Origin: Rugosibacter sp.
GTDB taxonomy: Bacteria; Pseudomonadota; Gammaproteobacteria; Burkholderiales; Rhodocyclaceae
Reading direction: 5' to 3'
DNA: 40,065 nucleotides
NCBI GenBank assembly: GCA_004322535.1
Contig: SCUZ01000071.1
Span: 1 to 40,065 of the forward strand
The notes beneath the pieces were generated by a model, which saw only the letters and a list, made by a program, of their open reading frames with translations, was not told where the DNA came from and ran no database searches. Both the position numbers and the translations under genes were made by a program. Positions 1 through 7,743 of the stretch are shown here, piece by piece; position 1 is the stretch's first letter; the number at the start of each line of letters is the position of its first letter.

Positions 1-146
1 GCAGTGGAACGGAATACAGCGGAAACATCGTTGTAGCCTTCGATGTCGGCTTTGTTCGCGAAGTAAAGGTAACGGCGATTGGCCTGAGATTCGCCAGCAA
101 AAGCGTCCTTCAGGTGGCCTTCGGTTTTAGAGCCTTTGAGTTGCAT
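1..146 (-). CDS. rbr: Rubrerythrin, N-terminal part (cut by window edge)
   Basis: The 48 visible codons begin MQLKGSKTEGHLKDAFAGES and continue QANRRYLYFANKADIEGY. This is the start of the ferritin-like diiron domain of rubrerythrin, including the E-S-Q-A-x-x-R-Y segment that carries the first iron-binding glutamate. Rubrerythrins reduce hydrogen peroxide in the cytoplasm using electrons from a rubredoxin-type centre. The C-terminal part lies outside the window, so it cannot be seen whether the rubredoxin domain is present. The start is supported by a strong ribosome site, AAAGGAGA, about seven bases before the ATG. It lies downstream of oxyR on the same strand, which fits a peroxide-stress role. 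Identity is confident for the family; the exact subtype is not known. Confidence 0.88.
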   Translation of the reverse strand, partial: MQLKGSKTEGHLKDAFAGESQANRRYLYFANKADIEGYNDVSAVFRST

Positions 147-182
147 GATTTGTCTCCTTTGCAAGGTATAGGATATAAAGTC

Positions 183-202
183 TAATGCATGTGTGTGCAT
201 TA
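183..202. promoter_or_regulatory. Inverted repeat upstream of rubrerythrin, operator-like
   Basis: The arms TAATGCA and TGCATTA match perfectly around the 6-base centre TGTGTG. The repeat ends 36 bases before the rubrerythrin ATG and just upstream of an AT-rich stretch (TTTATATCCTATAC on the minus strand) that could hold the -10 element. No good -35 is visible, so an activator or repressor acting here is plausible. The binding protein is unknown; I do not see a clear FNR or Fur consensus. Confidence 0.4.
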
Positions 203-206
203 AACC

Positions 207-240
207 AAGCTGCGTATTAGCCATGGCTATTACGCAGCTT
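207..240. repeat. 34-bp near-perfect palindrome between oxyR and rubrerythrin
   Basis: Two 17-base arms, beginning AAGCTGCGTA and ending TACGCAGCTT, meet at the centre CCATGG with a single mismatch. On the minus strand it follows the end of oxyR and could act as the oxyR terminator, but only a weak T-rich tail (TTGGTTTAA) follows. It could instead be a regulatory site for rubrerythrin. The function is inference; the symmetry is read directly from the bases. Confidence 0.55.
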
Positions 241-360
241 GCCCCTACTTTAGCTGTCTTGTGTGAAAAGTTCTAATTGATTTTATGCGGGGCGGCGATA
301 GGCAACAGCTATTGCCATCAATGAGCCGCCATTGTGTGTTGTTGTATGAACCTTTATGTT

Positions 361-1272
361 TTAACGTATCGGCCTTGTGCCGGGTAGCTGGCAGTCAAGC
401 AAGGCGGCGCGCATCACGTCAATGGCTTGATGGCGTGGAAAACTTGCGCGCCATACCAGGCCGACGCGGCGTGTAGGGGTTGGTTCGGTAAAAGGCCGCA
501 CGCGCAATAACGGATCATTTTTGGCTAGCGTATCTACGCTGCTCGCTGGCATCACCGTTACACCCACGCCGGAAGCTACCATATGGCGAATGGTTTCCAG
601 CGAAGAAGATTCAAGCACTTGGGGTGACTGGCCGTGGCTGGCACGAGCGCACAAATCGAGCACCTGATCACGGAAACAGTTGCCAGGGCCGAGCATGAGC
701 AAGGGTTCTTCCAGCAACTGGGCAGTTGAAAGCGCTTTTTGTTTTACCCAAGGGTGGGCTACAGGTAAAAGCAGGCGAAAAGGTTCGTCATACACAGGCT
801 GCGCAACGATGCCGGGCTCATTGACCGGCAGGGCGAGCACCAATACATCCAGTTCGAAATTCTTGAGTTTTTCCACCAGCACCTCGGTGTAGCCCTCGGC
901 GATAATGAGCGGCATTTTCGGCGCACGTTGTTTTAGTCGTGGCACGAGTGCCGGTAGCAACCATGGACCGATGGTGTAAATCACCCCGAGCCTTAACGGC
1001 CCGGCCAGCGGATCGCGCCCGGTGGCGGCAATTTCGCTCACGCGGGCGGCTTCGCTCAATACGCGCTCAGCCTGGGCAACGATTTGTGTGCCTATCGTCG
1101 TGAGGCGAACCTCACCGCTGTTGCGTTCGAATAGAACGATGCCGAGCGAGTCTTCAAGTTTTTTGACCGCTACGGACAATGTCGGTTGGGCTACGTGACA
1201 TTTTTCCGCCGCACGGCCAAAGTGGCTTTCGCGGGCGAGGGCAACAATGTAGCGGAGCTCGGTCAGCGTCAT
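361..1272 (-). CDS. oxyR: OxyR, hydrogen-peroxide-sensing LysR-type regulator
   Basis: This is a 303-residue LysR-family protein with an N-terminal helix-turn-helix (about residues 1-60, including HFGRAAEKCHVAQPTLS) and a C-terminal sensor domain. The sensor cysteines fall at residues 199 and 208 in GNCFRDQVLDLC, the same numbers as the disulfide-forming pair of E. coli OxyR. In this family, oxidation of the pair turns on catalase, peroxiredoxin and related genes. The start codon overlaps the stop of the upstream dehydrogenase remnant by ATGA, so the two were probably once co-transcribed. Rubrerythrin lies downstream on the same strand and is a likely target. Length and cysteine spacing make this a confident call. 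Confidence 0.95.
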   Translation of the reverse strand: MTLTELRYIVALARESHFGRAAEKCHVAQPTLSVAVKKLEDSLGIVLFERNSGEVRLTTIGTQIVAQAERVLSEAARVSEIAATGRDPLAGPLRLGVIYTIGPWLLPALVPRLKQRAPKMPLIIAEGYTEVLVEKLKNFELDVLVLALPVNEPGIVAQPVYDEPFRLLLPVAHPWVKQKALSTAQLLEEPLLMLGPGNCFRDQVLDLCARASHGQSPQVLESSSLETIRHMVASGVGVTVMPASSVDTLAKNDPLLRVRPFTEPTPTRRVGLVWRASFPRHQAIDVMRAALLDCQLPGTRPIR

Positions 1273-2002
1273 TCGTCTTGGACTGTCTGGCTTTCAGGCC
1301 GAGTTGCCAGGGGAAAGCCTTCAAATGGCTTGGCGCGCTGGTGTGGGATCAAAGCCCAGGTGTGGCGTGCATTTGGCATGTCGCCATCAATACGCATGCA
1401 TGAGCCGGTAATGAATGAGGCGGCCTCCGAGAACAGAAAAACAATCGCAGCCGAGATTTCTGCCTCGGTGTCAAGGCGTTGCAGGGGAACCTTCTTTTTC
1501 CAGTCATGCATCTCTTTTTGTGCTTTGGGCGTGTAGGTGTCAAAGCCGCTGCTGACAATCCATCCGGGAGCCACGGCATTGACCGGGACAGCGGCATGCG
1601 CCCATTCGCATGCCGCTGTCCCCGGAAACGAGAGCATGCCCGCGCGTGCTGCGCCACTATGCGCCATGCGGGGCATGCCGCCCCAGATGTCGGCGATGAT
1701 GTTCACCATCGCGCCGCCATGATCTTCCATCCACCGTGTTGCGCTAATACCGTACTCACCATGGACGCGTCACGAACGTCGCACACATGAACGCTTGCTT
1801 TTCCTGCTGCGGCACTAATGTCTTCTTGCACAGTACTGGGTTTTTCAATTTTGCGGCCGACCAATGCGACTGTTGCGCCCAGGCCAGCCAGTTCATGGGC
1901 CGTGCAGCGACCCAAGCCGCTACCGCCGCCAGTCACAATGATGATTTGTCCGGCAAAAAGATCAGGACGAAATACGGATTGGTATTTCATCGGGTATTCC
2001 AT
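1269..2002 (-). pseudogene. Short-chain dehydrogenase/reductase, broken by internal deletion and frameshift
   Basis: The first part (2002 to about 1715) encodes an SDR N-terminus with the nucleotide-binding motif VTGGGSGLGR and the strand-end VCDVRD. It runs in frame only to LAQHG. The second part, in another frame (about 1723 to 1269), resumes with WMEDHGGAMVNI and carries the SDR C-terminus (VNAVAPGWI, FLFSEAASFITGSCMRIDG). Roughly 50 residues expected between these points are missing, including the NNAG motif, so the fold cannot form. The intact ancestor resembled the 2,4-dienoyl-CoA or trans-2-enoyl-CoA reductase-like SDRs of betaproteobacteria. It probably started at 2002 or at the in-frame ATG at 1990. 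The end overlaps the oxyR start by ATGA, so transcription through it may still feed oxyR. A sequencing error alone would not explain the missing stretch. Confidence 0.85.
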
Positions 2003-2135
2003 CTAGCTATCCCTTGATTTTTATGGGTTGGCGGATGCCAAAATCCTGCTAACCAGCCTGCAGAAGAACTACCATCGTCTGTGGCCGACCAATACAAAAT
2101 CCAACCGGTATCATAGCGTAACAGGGTATATCCCG

Positions 2136-2169
2136 TTGTCACCGATCTGTCATCAATCTGCAATAGACT
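2136..2169 (+). promoter_or_regulatory. Pho box and -10 element of the phoBR promoter
   Basis: The bases TTGTCAC-CGAT-CTGTCAT at 2136-2153 match the PhoB consensus of two CTGTCAT-type 7-mers separated by 4 bases. The second copy is perfect and the first differs at two positions. Ten bases further on is TAGACT (2164-2169), a plausible -10 at the spacing usual for PhoB-activated promoters, where the Pho box replaces the -35. This implies that phoB-phoR is autoregulated by phosphate starvation. Confidence 0.72.
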
Positions 2170-2196
2170 GGGCTTTTGATTTTATAAAGGGTGAAC

Positions 2197-2883
2197 ATGC
2201 CGGCCACTATCCTTGTTGTTGAAGATGAACCAGCGATTCAATCGCTGATTGAAATTAATTTGCGCCGTGCAGGCCATGACGTTGTTTTAGCGGGGGATGC
2301 GGAAACTGCACGCCGTTTGATAATCGCAGCACTGCCTGATATGGTTTTACTGGACTGGATGCTGCCCAGCATGAGCGGGATTGATTTTGCACGTCAGCTA
2401 CGCCGTGATGCGCGCACGCGTGGTTTGCCTATCATCATGCTGACAGCCCGTGCGGACGAACGTGACAAGATCGAAGGATTCGACATCGGTGTCGATGACT
2501 ACATCACCAAACCATTCAGCCCGCGCGAACTGGTGGCGCGTATTCGGGCGGTTTTGCGGCGACATGCGCCACAAACGACGGATGAGGTTGTTGAACTGGG
2601 TCATTTGCGCCTTGATCCGGCGACACATCGCGTCAGTAGTGGAGAGAGCGAAATTATTCTGGGTCCCACGGAGTTTCGCTTGTTACATTTTTTCATGACA
2701 CACCCTGAGCGAGTTCACTCCCGCACGCAACTTCTCGATCAAGTGTGGGGGGATCATGTGTTTGTTGAAGAGCGTACAGTGGATGTGCATATTCGTCGCT
2801 TGCGCGCCGCACTGGAGGCAACGGCGCATGATGCGTTGATTCAGACTGTACGTGGTAGCGGTTACCGCATGTCTGCCTCGTGA
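2197..2883 (+). CDS. phoB: PhoB, phosphate-regulon response regulator
   Basis: The product is an OmpR/PhoB-type response regulator of about 228 residues. The receiver domain (about 1-120) has the acidic pair ED near residue 10, the phosphorylated Asp53 in LLDWMLPSMSG, the Thr in MLTARADE and the Lys in YITKPFSP. The C-terminal winged-helix domain (about 130-226) ends in TVRGSGYRM. Phosphorylated PhoB binds Pho boxes and switches on phosphate-scavenging genes. I chose ATG 2197 because the in-frame GTG at 2191 lies within the ribosome site AAAGGGTGA. The stop overlaps the phoR start by four bases (GTGA). A Pho box lies upstream. No pst or phoU gene is in the window. Confidence 0.95.
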   Translation: MPATILVVEDEPAIQSLIEINLRRAGHDVVLAGDAETARRLIIAALPDMVLLDWMLPSMSGIDFARQLRRDARTRGLPIIMLTARADERDKIEGFDIGVDDYITKPFSPRELVARIRAVLRRHAPQTTDEVVELGHLRLDPATHRVSSGESEIILGPTEFRLLHFFMTHPERVHSRTQLLDQVWGDHVFVEERTVDVHIRRLRAALEATAHDALIQTVRGSGYRMSAS

Positions 2884-4181
2884 AGTCGGTAGTGACCGAG
2901 ACGCTGGTCACGCTGATTATCATCTTGATAGCAGCGCTGATCGGGGCGTGGGATCATGGGATGCTCGGCGCAAGCGTCATGGCGCTCTGCGCACTGGGCT
3001 TGATTTTTTTACGCCATCTGTGGTGGCTTGGGCAGTTGATTTATTGGGCGCGTGCGCCACTAGAGCGTTCCTCGCCTACGGTGCTGGGCGCCTGGGGTGA
3101 ATTGTGCGATCTGCTGCACCAACAAATACGCAAAGCCACCAAAGAAACCAAATTGGCCACGACTGAACTTGAACGTCTACGGTTGGCTGCCGAAGTGCTG
3201 CCAGAGGGCGTCGTTATTCTGGATGACTATCGTGTCATTGAGTGGATGAATTGGGAGGCTGAAGCCTGCTTCGGGTTAAATGCCGCCACGGATATTGGTG
3301 GCCGTTTCACTCATTTGCTGCGTGAGCCTGCATTGCTTGATTATCTGAATACTGCCGGACGTGGTGCAAAACCATTGAAACTGACTACCCAGCGCAACCC
3401 AGGCCATACGCTGCAAGTGCAGACTGTTCCATTCGCGGCGGGCCGCACATTGCTGATGGTGCGTGATGTCACGCAGTTGGAAAAATTAGCCACCATGCGG
3501 CGTGATTTTGTGGCGAATGTTTCGCATGAGTTAAAGACGCCACTCACTGTGACGCTGGGTTTTATTGAAACCGCCACCGATGCATTAGGTGATGCTTCAC
3601 CCGATGAGCTGGCGCACTATTTGCGTATGGCTGCAGAGCAAGCGTTGCGCATGCAGAATTTGATTGAAGATTTATTGATGCTGTCCTCCCTTGAGACGGA
3701 TTCTCCTCCCACGGAAGAGGATGTGAATCTGTCTGCGTTGCTCGCGAGTGTGTGTGAAGAAGCGAAGGTGCTTTCTGCAGGGCGCCAAAATATCAGTTTG
3801 ACCCTGTCGGGGCCGGCTCATCTCGTGGGTAGTTCGCGAGAATTACATTCCGTTTTTAGCAACCTGGTCACCAATGCCGTGCGATACACCCCCCAAGGCG
3901 GCGAGATTATGCTGCACTGGGCAGCCGATGGGCACGGCGGTCGTTTTTCGGTAACCGATACCGGTGTTGGGATTGCGCCTGAGCATCTGCCACGGCTTAC
4001 GGAACGTTTTTATCGTGTCGATCATGGCCGCTCACGAGAAATGGGTGGCACGGGGTTGGGCCTAGCGATTGTCAAACATGTGCTGGAGCGTCATCAGGCG
4101 CAGCTTGAGATCAGCAGTGAGCTTGGCAAAGGCTCTACCTTCATGGCGGTATTTCCATTACATCGAGTGCGTCAAGAATAA
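2880..4181 (+). CDS. phoR: PhoR, phosphate-regulon sensor histidine kinase
   Basis: The protein has 433 residues. Two hydrophobic segments (about 9-24 and 29-53) anchor it in the inner membrane with almost no periplasmic part, as is usual for PhoR. A cytoplasmic PAS-like region follows (about 100-200), then the dimerisation domain with the phosphorylated His216 in NVSHELKTPL. The ATP-binding domain shows the N box (NLVTNAVRYTPQGG), the G1 box (DTGVGI) and the G2 box (GGTGLGLAIV). It phosphorylates PhoB when phosphate is low; in the family the signal comes through Pst and PhoU. The GTG start overlaps the phoB stop, so translation is coupled. The spacing after phoB and the domain set make the call firm. 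Confidence 0.94.
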   Translation: MKSVVTETLVTLIIILIAALIGAWDHGMLGASVMALCALGLIFLRHLWWLGQLIYWARAPLERSSPTVLGAWGELCDLLHQQIRKATKETKLATTELERLRLAAEVLPEGVVILDDYRVIEWMNWEAEACFGLNAATDIGGRFTHLLREPALLDYLNTAGRGAKPLKLTTQRNPGHTLQVQTVPFAAGRTLLMVRDVTQLEKLATMRRDFVANVSHELKTPLTVTLGFIETATDALGDASPDELAHYLRMAAEQALRMQNLIEDLLMLSSLETDSPPTEEDVNLSALLASVCEEAKVLSAGRQNISLTLSGPAHLVGSSRELHSVFSNLVTNAVRYTPQGGEIMLHWAADGHGGRFSVTDTGVGIAPEHLPRLTERFYRVDHGRSREMGGTGLGLAIVKHVLERHQAQLEISSELGKGSTFMAVFPLHRVRQE

Positions 4182-4209
4182 AAGAAACACGAAACAAACA
4201 CGAAACATG

Positions 4210-4242
4210 AAAAAACGGGCGCCTCATCAAGGGGGCGCCCGT
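4210..4242 (-). terminator. Rho-independent terminator of the porin gene
   Basis: A perfect 9-bp GC-rich stem (ACGGGCGCC at 4215-4223 with GGCGCCCGT at 4234-4242) is followed on the minus strand by a run of T residues (4210-4215). The T run is on the side expected for transcription coming from the porin. The hairpin may also slow transcripts from phoR, but no T run follows it on the plus strand. Confidence 0.82.
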
Positions 4243-4273
4243 CTAGGCTTATAGCGGGGGAGGTAATGTTGAA

Positions 4274-5428
4274 TCAGAAAGTGTGATTTATGCCCATTTG
4301 CAGGCCGGAAAATTTGAGACCATTGTTGTTTGAGCCTGCCGTGCCAGCAATGCCCGTACTTCCATCACCGAAGTCGTAACCCTTGCCGTTACCTGAAACA
4401 GTACTCACGCGATCATCATTTTTCAGATAGGCATAGTGAGCCAGCAGCGTTGTCCGCTTGGATAGACTATGCTCATAGCCCAATACCCAGAACTTGGCTC
4501 CGGTGTTCGAAAAGTCGGTCACGCCGGTACGGCTGCCGGAGAGATCCTTCGCACGGAAATACTGTGCCAGAAGCTTGCCATTGGATGTGACCATATAGGT
4601 GCCAGCAACACCCCATACGTTTTGTTTCAGATTGCCCAAGCTACCATCGGCCTTGGTGTGACCGAAAAGACCGCGCACGGTGGCATCACCAAATGTGTAC
4701 ATGCCGCCGAGACGGGTTTCTGTCGTATCTGCGTCAAAGCCTACATTGAATTTACTCGCAATAGCTTCGTTCTTCTCAGTTAGCTTGCCATGGGCAAAGC
4801 CGACATACACCGGACCATTGTTGTAGTTAAGACCCAATTCGCCAAGCGAGGTGTTGACTTTTGCGCCGGGGGTGCTGTCTTTGTTCTCGTTGGCTTGATA
4901 CAGCAAGGTTGCAGTCAAGCCGGAGAAGTCAGGGGTGATATAGGCGATTGAATTGGCGTACCGCGTATCAAAGAGTGATGCACGACCACCGAGCTTGCCG
5001 AGGAGTGCCGAATTGTCGCCGATGCCATCACTGTGAATTACGACGTCCAGTTTGCTCGCGATATCGCGATTCGGGCCGCTGAAATTACCTAATTTGACAG
5101 TGCCGAAATTCCCCTTCAAGCCGAGAAAGCTGTCGCGTGCCGTATCAAGACCACCGCCGGCATCAAACTTGGCATTCGATTCAAACTGGAAGAACGCGCT
5201 CATGCCATTACCTAGCGACTCGGTACCTTTGAAGCCCAGGCGCGAACCGTTGGATTGAATGCGGGTATAGTCAGGTGCGCCCCGGCCAGCGCCAGTTGCG
5301 CCGCTGGTATTGATGATGTCGAATGTGCCATCAACGACGCCATATACTGTCACATTAGATTGCGCAAACGCGGCACCGGATAAGCTGGCCAAGCTCGCAA
5401 CGGCCAGCGCAATAAGTTTTTTCTGCAT
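4274..5428 (-). CDS. General porin, Gram-negative (Burkholderia/Neisseria type)
   Basis: This is a 384-residue outer-membrane porin. It has a signal peptide (MQKKLIALAVASLASLSGAAFA, cut before QSNVTVYG), a first strand VTVYGVVDGTFDI, alternating strand patterns throughout, and the terminal motif QMGINHTF, whose last phenylalanine is the BamA recognition residue. Family members form trimeric 16-stranded pores for small hydrophilic solutes. The constriction-loop segment follows KLGNFSGPNRD. It converges on phoR and is closed by a terminator. A Pho-box-like site 124 bases upstream and the neighbouring phoBR raise the possibility that it is a phosphate-starvation porin, but ion selectivity cannot be read from the sequence. 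The ATG start is preceded by AAGGGTGA, a good ribosome site. Confidence 0.92.
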   Translation of the reverse strand: MQKKLIALAVASLASLSGAAFAQSNVTVYGVVDGTFDIINTSGATGAGRGAPDYTRIQSNGSRLGFKGTESLGNGMSAFFQFESNAKFDAGGGLDTARDSFLGLKGNFGTVKLGNFSGPNRDIASKLDVVIHSDGIGDNSALLGKLGGRASLFDTRYANSIAYITPDFSGLTATLLYQANENKDSTPGAKVNTSLGELGLNYNNGPVYVGFAHGKLTEKNEAIASKFNVGFDADTTETRLGGMYTFGDATVRGLFGHTKADGSLGNLKQNVWGVAGTYMVTSNGKLLAQYFRAKDLSGSRTGVTDFSNTGAKFWVLGYEHSLSKRTTLLAHYAYLKNDDRVSTVSGNGKGYDFGDGSTGIAGTAGSNNNGLKFSGLQMGINHTF

Positions 5429-5551
5429 AAGTCACCCTTTATAGTAATCCTGCATTTAGAAATTTAACCGTTAACAAAGACGCCACGTGTCGGTCTCTGC
5501 CAGCGGCTAACGCAGTTTAGAAAACGTTTGTGACTGATTTGTTACGCCTGA

Positions 5552-5570
5552 ATGAAGTAAACATGACAAA
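5552..5570 (-). promoter_or_regulatory. Weak Pho-box-like site upstream of the porin
   Basis: Read on the minus strand the site is TTGTCAT-GTTT-ACTTCAT. The first 7-mer is one base off the PhoB consensus; the second keeps only the TCAT half. TAACAA, a poor -10, follows about 6 bases later (5540-5545). The leader to the porin ATG would be about 100 bases. The link rests on a partial match and on the adjacent phoBR genes. Confidence 0.3.
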
Positions 5571-5593
5571 GCAAAGCAGGGTAAGGGATGCCC

Positions 5594-7240
5594 TTAAGTC
5601 GTGAACGTACAGCGTTCAAATTCGCTGCCGTGTGTAATCAGGCGTGTGAGGGTGACGACTTCTGCAGAGGTTCGCATGACTTCGATGCGGCGACCAATCT
5701 GAAAACTGCCGACAGGCAGCACAAGGCTGGCGGGTTCTTCGTCCGACGCGTTTGCGCCAATAAAAAAAGCCGGGCGGTACGCTGTGTTTTCAGAATCAAT
5801 GGGCCGTGCCATGATCGCTTGGGCTTCTCCCGGGAAAAGCTGAATGCCGACAGCCAGTGAGTCGGTATCCTGGCGCAATGTCCACCGCACGCAGCCAATG
5901 ACAAAGGCTGAGGCCTGTTCAATGTGAACGGCAATCAGCGAGCCGGTGGCAATGCGTACGCCTTCTTTGAGTGGTCGTGAAATGCGCAGGCCCGTAGCGG
6001 ATGTATCCAATAACTTCCAGTCATCCATGACTTCCCAGTTTTCAATATGGGTGGGGTCAGGCGCTGGCTTGGCGATATCCAGCCGATGGCTCATATCGCC
6101 AAATATTGCGAATTTTTCTTGCTCCAGGCGCAGGGTTGTATCGTCTTGGGGTGTGGATTGAAAAGCGCGCTGCCCAGACAAATGAAAATGCACCGCATCA
6201 TAGCCCGAAATGAAGCGGCAATTGCCGCTGGCACCCTGGCGCACATGCTTGCGCGCACTACCACCCTGACACCAGCGGTGCAGCAAGCGCGCCAGTAATT
6301 TGCCGGCTGTAGGTTGGGTCACATCACTGCCAAGTTGCAGATCCGCCGGTGCGCGACCTTGTTCGAGTAGCGTAAGGCGAGAGGTCAGGCTGGTGCGCAG
6401 TTCCGTAGTCTCCAGCCAGCGACCTTGTGTTGACTGTCGGGGAATGTGGTCTGCAGGCTGGTCGGAGTCAAGATCAACCCATAAGGGATGCGCACAGTGG
6501 CGAATGTCTTCAGGGGGCGCGGTGAGGAGCTTTATCTTGCTTCCCCAGCGTTGCGTCCAGCGAGCTACCCAAGCCAGATCATGCGGGGAAAGTTCATACG
6601 GACTGGTGACATAGAGTAGATGGCATTCTGCGTAAACAGCGAGTGGTGTTACCGCCTGCTTGCCATAACGCAAAGAGTCGTAAATTATTTGATCGGCGAG
6701 TCCTGTGGATTCGGCTAAGGAAAAAACCTGGTGTAATTTTTTCCAGTATCCAAAATCTGGCAGACGTTTGCCTTGAATGAGATCAATTTGCCAGTCGGCA
6801 AGGGTAGCCAACGCACGTTCAACCACTGTGGCATTTTTTTTCGAAGGCTCTGCTGGGACAGTGGTTACCGTGGTTGCATTGGGTGCGGCGTCATGTTCTT
6901 CGAAGCAATGAAGATAATTTGTCAGCAGAGATTGCCATATGGCGAGTGTGCTATCCAATGCAGCTTGTTCTGAGGGCGAAAAGGGTAGTGGCCGGCCAAT
7001 AAATTTTTTCGCCATGGCATCTTGCGCCTGGCGTATGGGACCGCGCAAGGTTTCCAGAACAGTGAAACGTTCGTTGATCGACAAGGAGAAGCGCGCAAGC
7101 AAGGTGAGTTGCCGTAAAAAAATGGCTTGAGCCTGCATCGCATTCGCTAGCGGAACGGTTTTTAACCAGTCGTTGCAGTGAGTCGCGTTGGTAAACGCGG
7201 GCGGTTGTTCTGTGCCTGTCTCGGGGAGATCAAAAATCAT
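5594..7240 (-). CDS. PilZ-type domain protein of unknown function (548 aa)
   Basis: This is a soluble protein with no signal peptide or membrane segment. The N-terminal half (to about residue 150) has a helical pattern (TVPLANAMQAQAIFLRQLTL, ERFTVLETLRGPI) that I associate with betaproteobacterial PilZ proteins annotated as cyclic-di-GMP-binding or molecular chaperone. Near residues 411-416 the segment LLDTSATGLRI fits the D-x-S-x-x-G half of the PilZ signature and is followed by a beta-rich stretch (GSLIAVHI, FVIGCVRW, LAVGIQLFP) typical of a PilZ barrel. The partner RxxxR motif that contacts cyclic-di-GMP is not visible just upstream, so binding may be lost or use other residues. The start overlaps the HIT gene by ATGA, so the two are translationally coupled. 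The family call is moderate and the function is not known. Confidence 0.62.
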   Translation of the reverse strand: MIFDLPETGTEQPPAFTNATHCNDWLKTVPLANAMQAQAIFLRQLTLLARFSLSINERFTVLETLRGPIRQAQDAMAKKFIGRPLPFSPSEQAALDSTLAIWQSLLTNYLHCFEEHDAAPNATTVTTVPAEPSKKNATVVERALATLADWQIDLIQGKRLPDFGYWKKLHQVFSLAESTGLADQIIYDSLRYGKQAVTPLAVYAECHLLYVTSPYELSPHDLAWVARWTQRWGSKIKLLTAPPEDIRHCAHPLWVDLDSDQPADHIPRQSTQGRWLETTELRTSLTSRLTLLEQGRAPADLQLGSDVTQPTAGKLLARLLHRWCQGGSARKHVRQGASGNCRFISGYDAVHFHLSGQRAFQSTPQDDTTLRLEQEKFAIFGDMSHRLDIAKPAPDPTHIENWEVMDDWKLLDTSATGLRISRPLKEGVRIATGSLIAVHIEQASAFVIGCVRWTLRQDTDSLAVGIQLFPGEAQAIMARPIDSENTAYRPAFFIGANASDEEPASLVLPVGSFQIGRRIEVMRTSAEVVTLTRLITHGSEFERCTFTT

Positions 7241-7677
7241 TTTTCGTGACTCCTGGGCAAAATCTGTTGGTGTAATGCGGTGCTAAGTGTGGCGCTAGAG
7301 GGTATGGTGCGCAGGGTGCCAGCTCGACTGGGGGCAGCCCATATGGGCGAGGGAAAATGGCTATCGTCGTGCCAGCGAGGAATGACATGCCAGTGCAAAT
7401 GCGGTACCAGATTACCCAGGCTGGCGAGATTGATTTTATCTGGCGTGAGCAGTTCGCGCAGGGTGCGTTCGACGGCGGCTACGATACGCATTAAATGGCC
7501 GGCCTCAGCTTCTGCCAGATCGCTCATCTCTACCACATGAGGTTGCCAAATGACGCGGCAAAAACCTGGAAATGTCGTACCTTCATGTCCCGTCACCCGC
7601 ACAACGCGGCAGTACTCATCGCTCCATAACACCTCGCCACCGGGAGAGCCGCATAATTCACAATTATTCTCGCTCAT
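7237..7677 (-). CDS. HIT-family (histidine triad) nucleotide-binding protein
   Basis: The triad motif appears as PHLHWHVIPRW (H-x-H-x-H) near residue 95, preceded by NLASLGN, the usual helix-strand context of HIT hydrolases. These enzymes split nucleoside phosphoramidates or adenylylated compounds in the cytoplasm; the natural substrate here is unknown. I chose ATG 7677 (MSENNCELCG) because homologues start close to the CELC motif. The frame stays open to a GTG at 7698 and an ATG at 7695, and none of these has a clear ribosome site. The end overlaps the PilZ-type gene by ATGA. The gap to the large oxidoreductase upstream is under 70 bases, so all three may share a transcript. Confidence 0.88.
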   Translation of the reverse strand: MSENNCELCGSPGGEVLWSDEYCRVVRVTGHEGTTFPGFCRVIWQPHVVEMSDLAEAEAGHLMRIVAAVERTLRELLTPDKINLASLGNLVPHLHWHVIPRWHDDSHFPSPIWAAPSRAGTLRTIPSSATLSTALHQQILPRSHEK

Positions 7678-7743
7678 CATAGGCAAAGCATACATCACTC
7701 ACAGGCTGAAGGCGCTCGCAGTCGTTGTGTTGTCAGCGCACTC

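Noticed and set aside
5582-5596. Small palindrome TAAGGG-ATG-CCCTTA at the stop of the PilZ-type gene as a terminator
   Set aside because: A 6-bp stem with a 3-base loop and no following T run is expected by chance in a window of this size.
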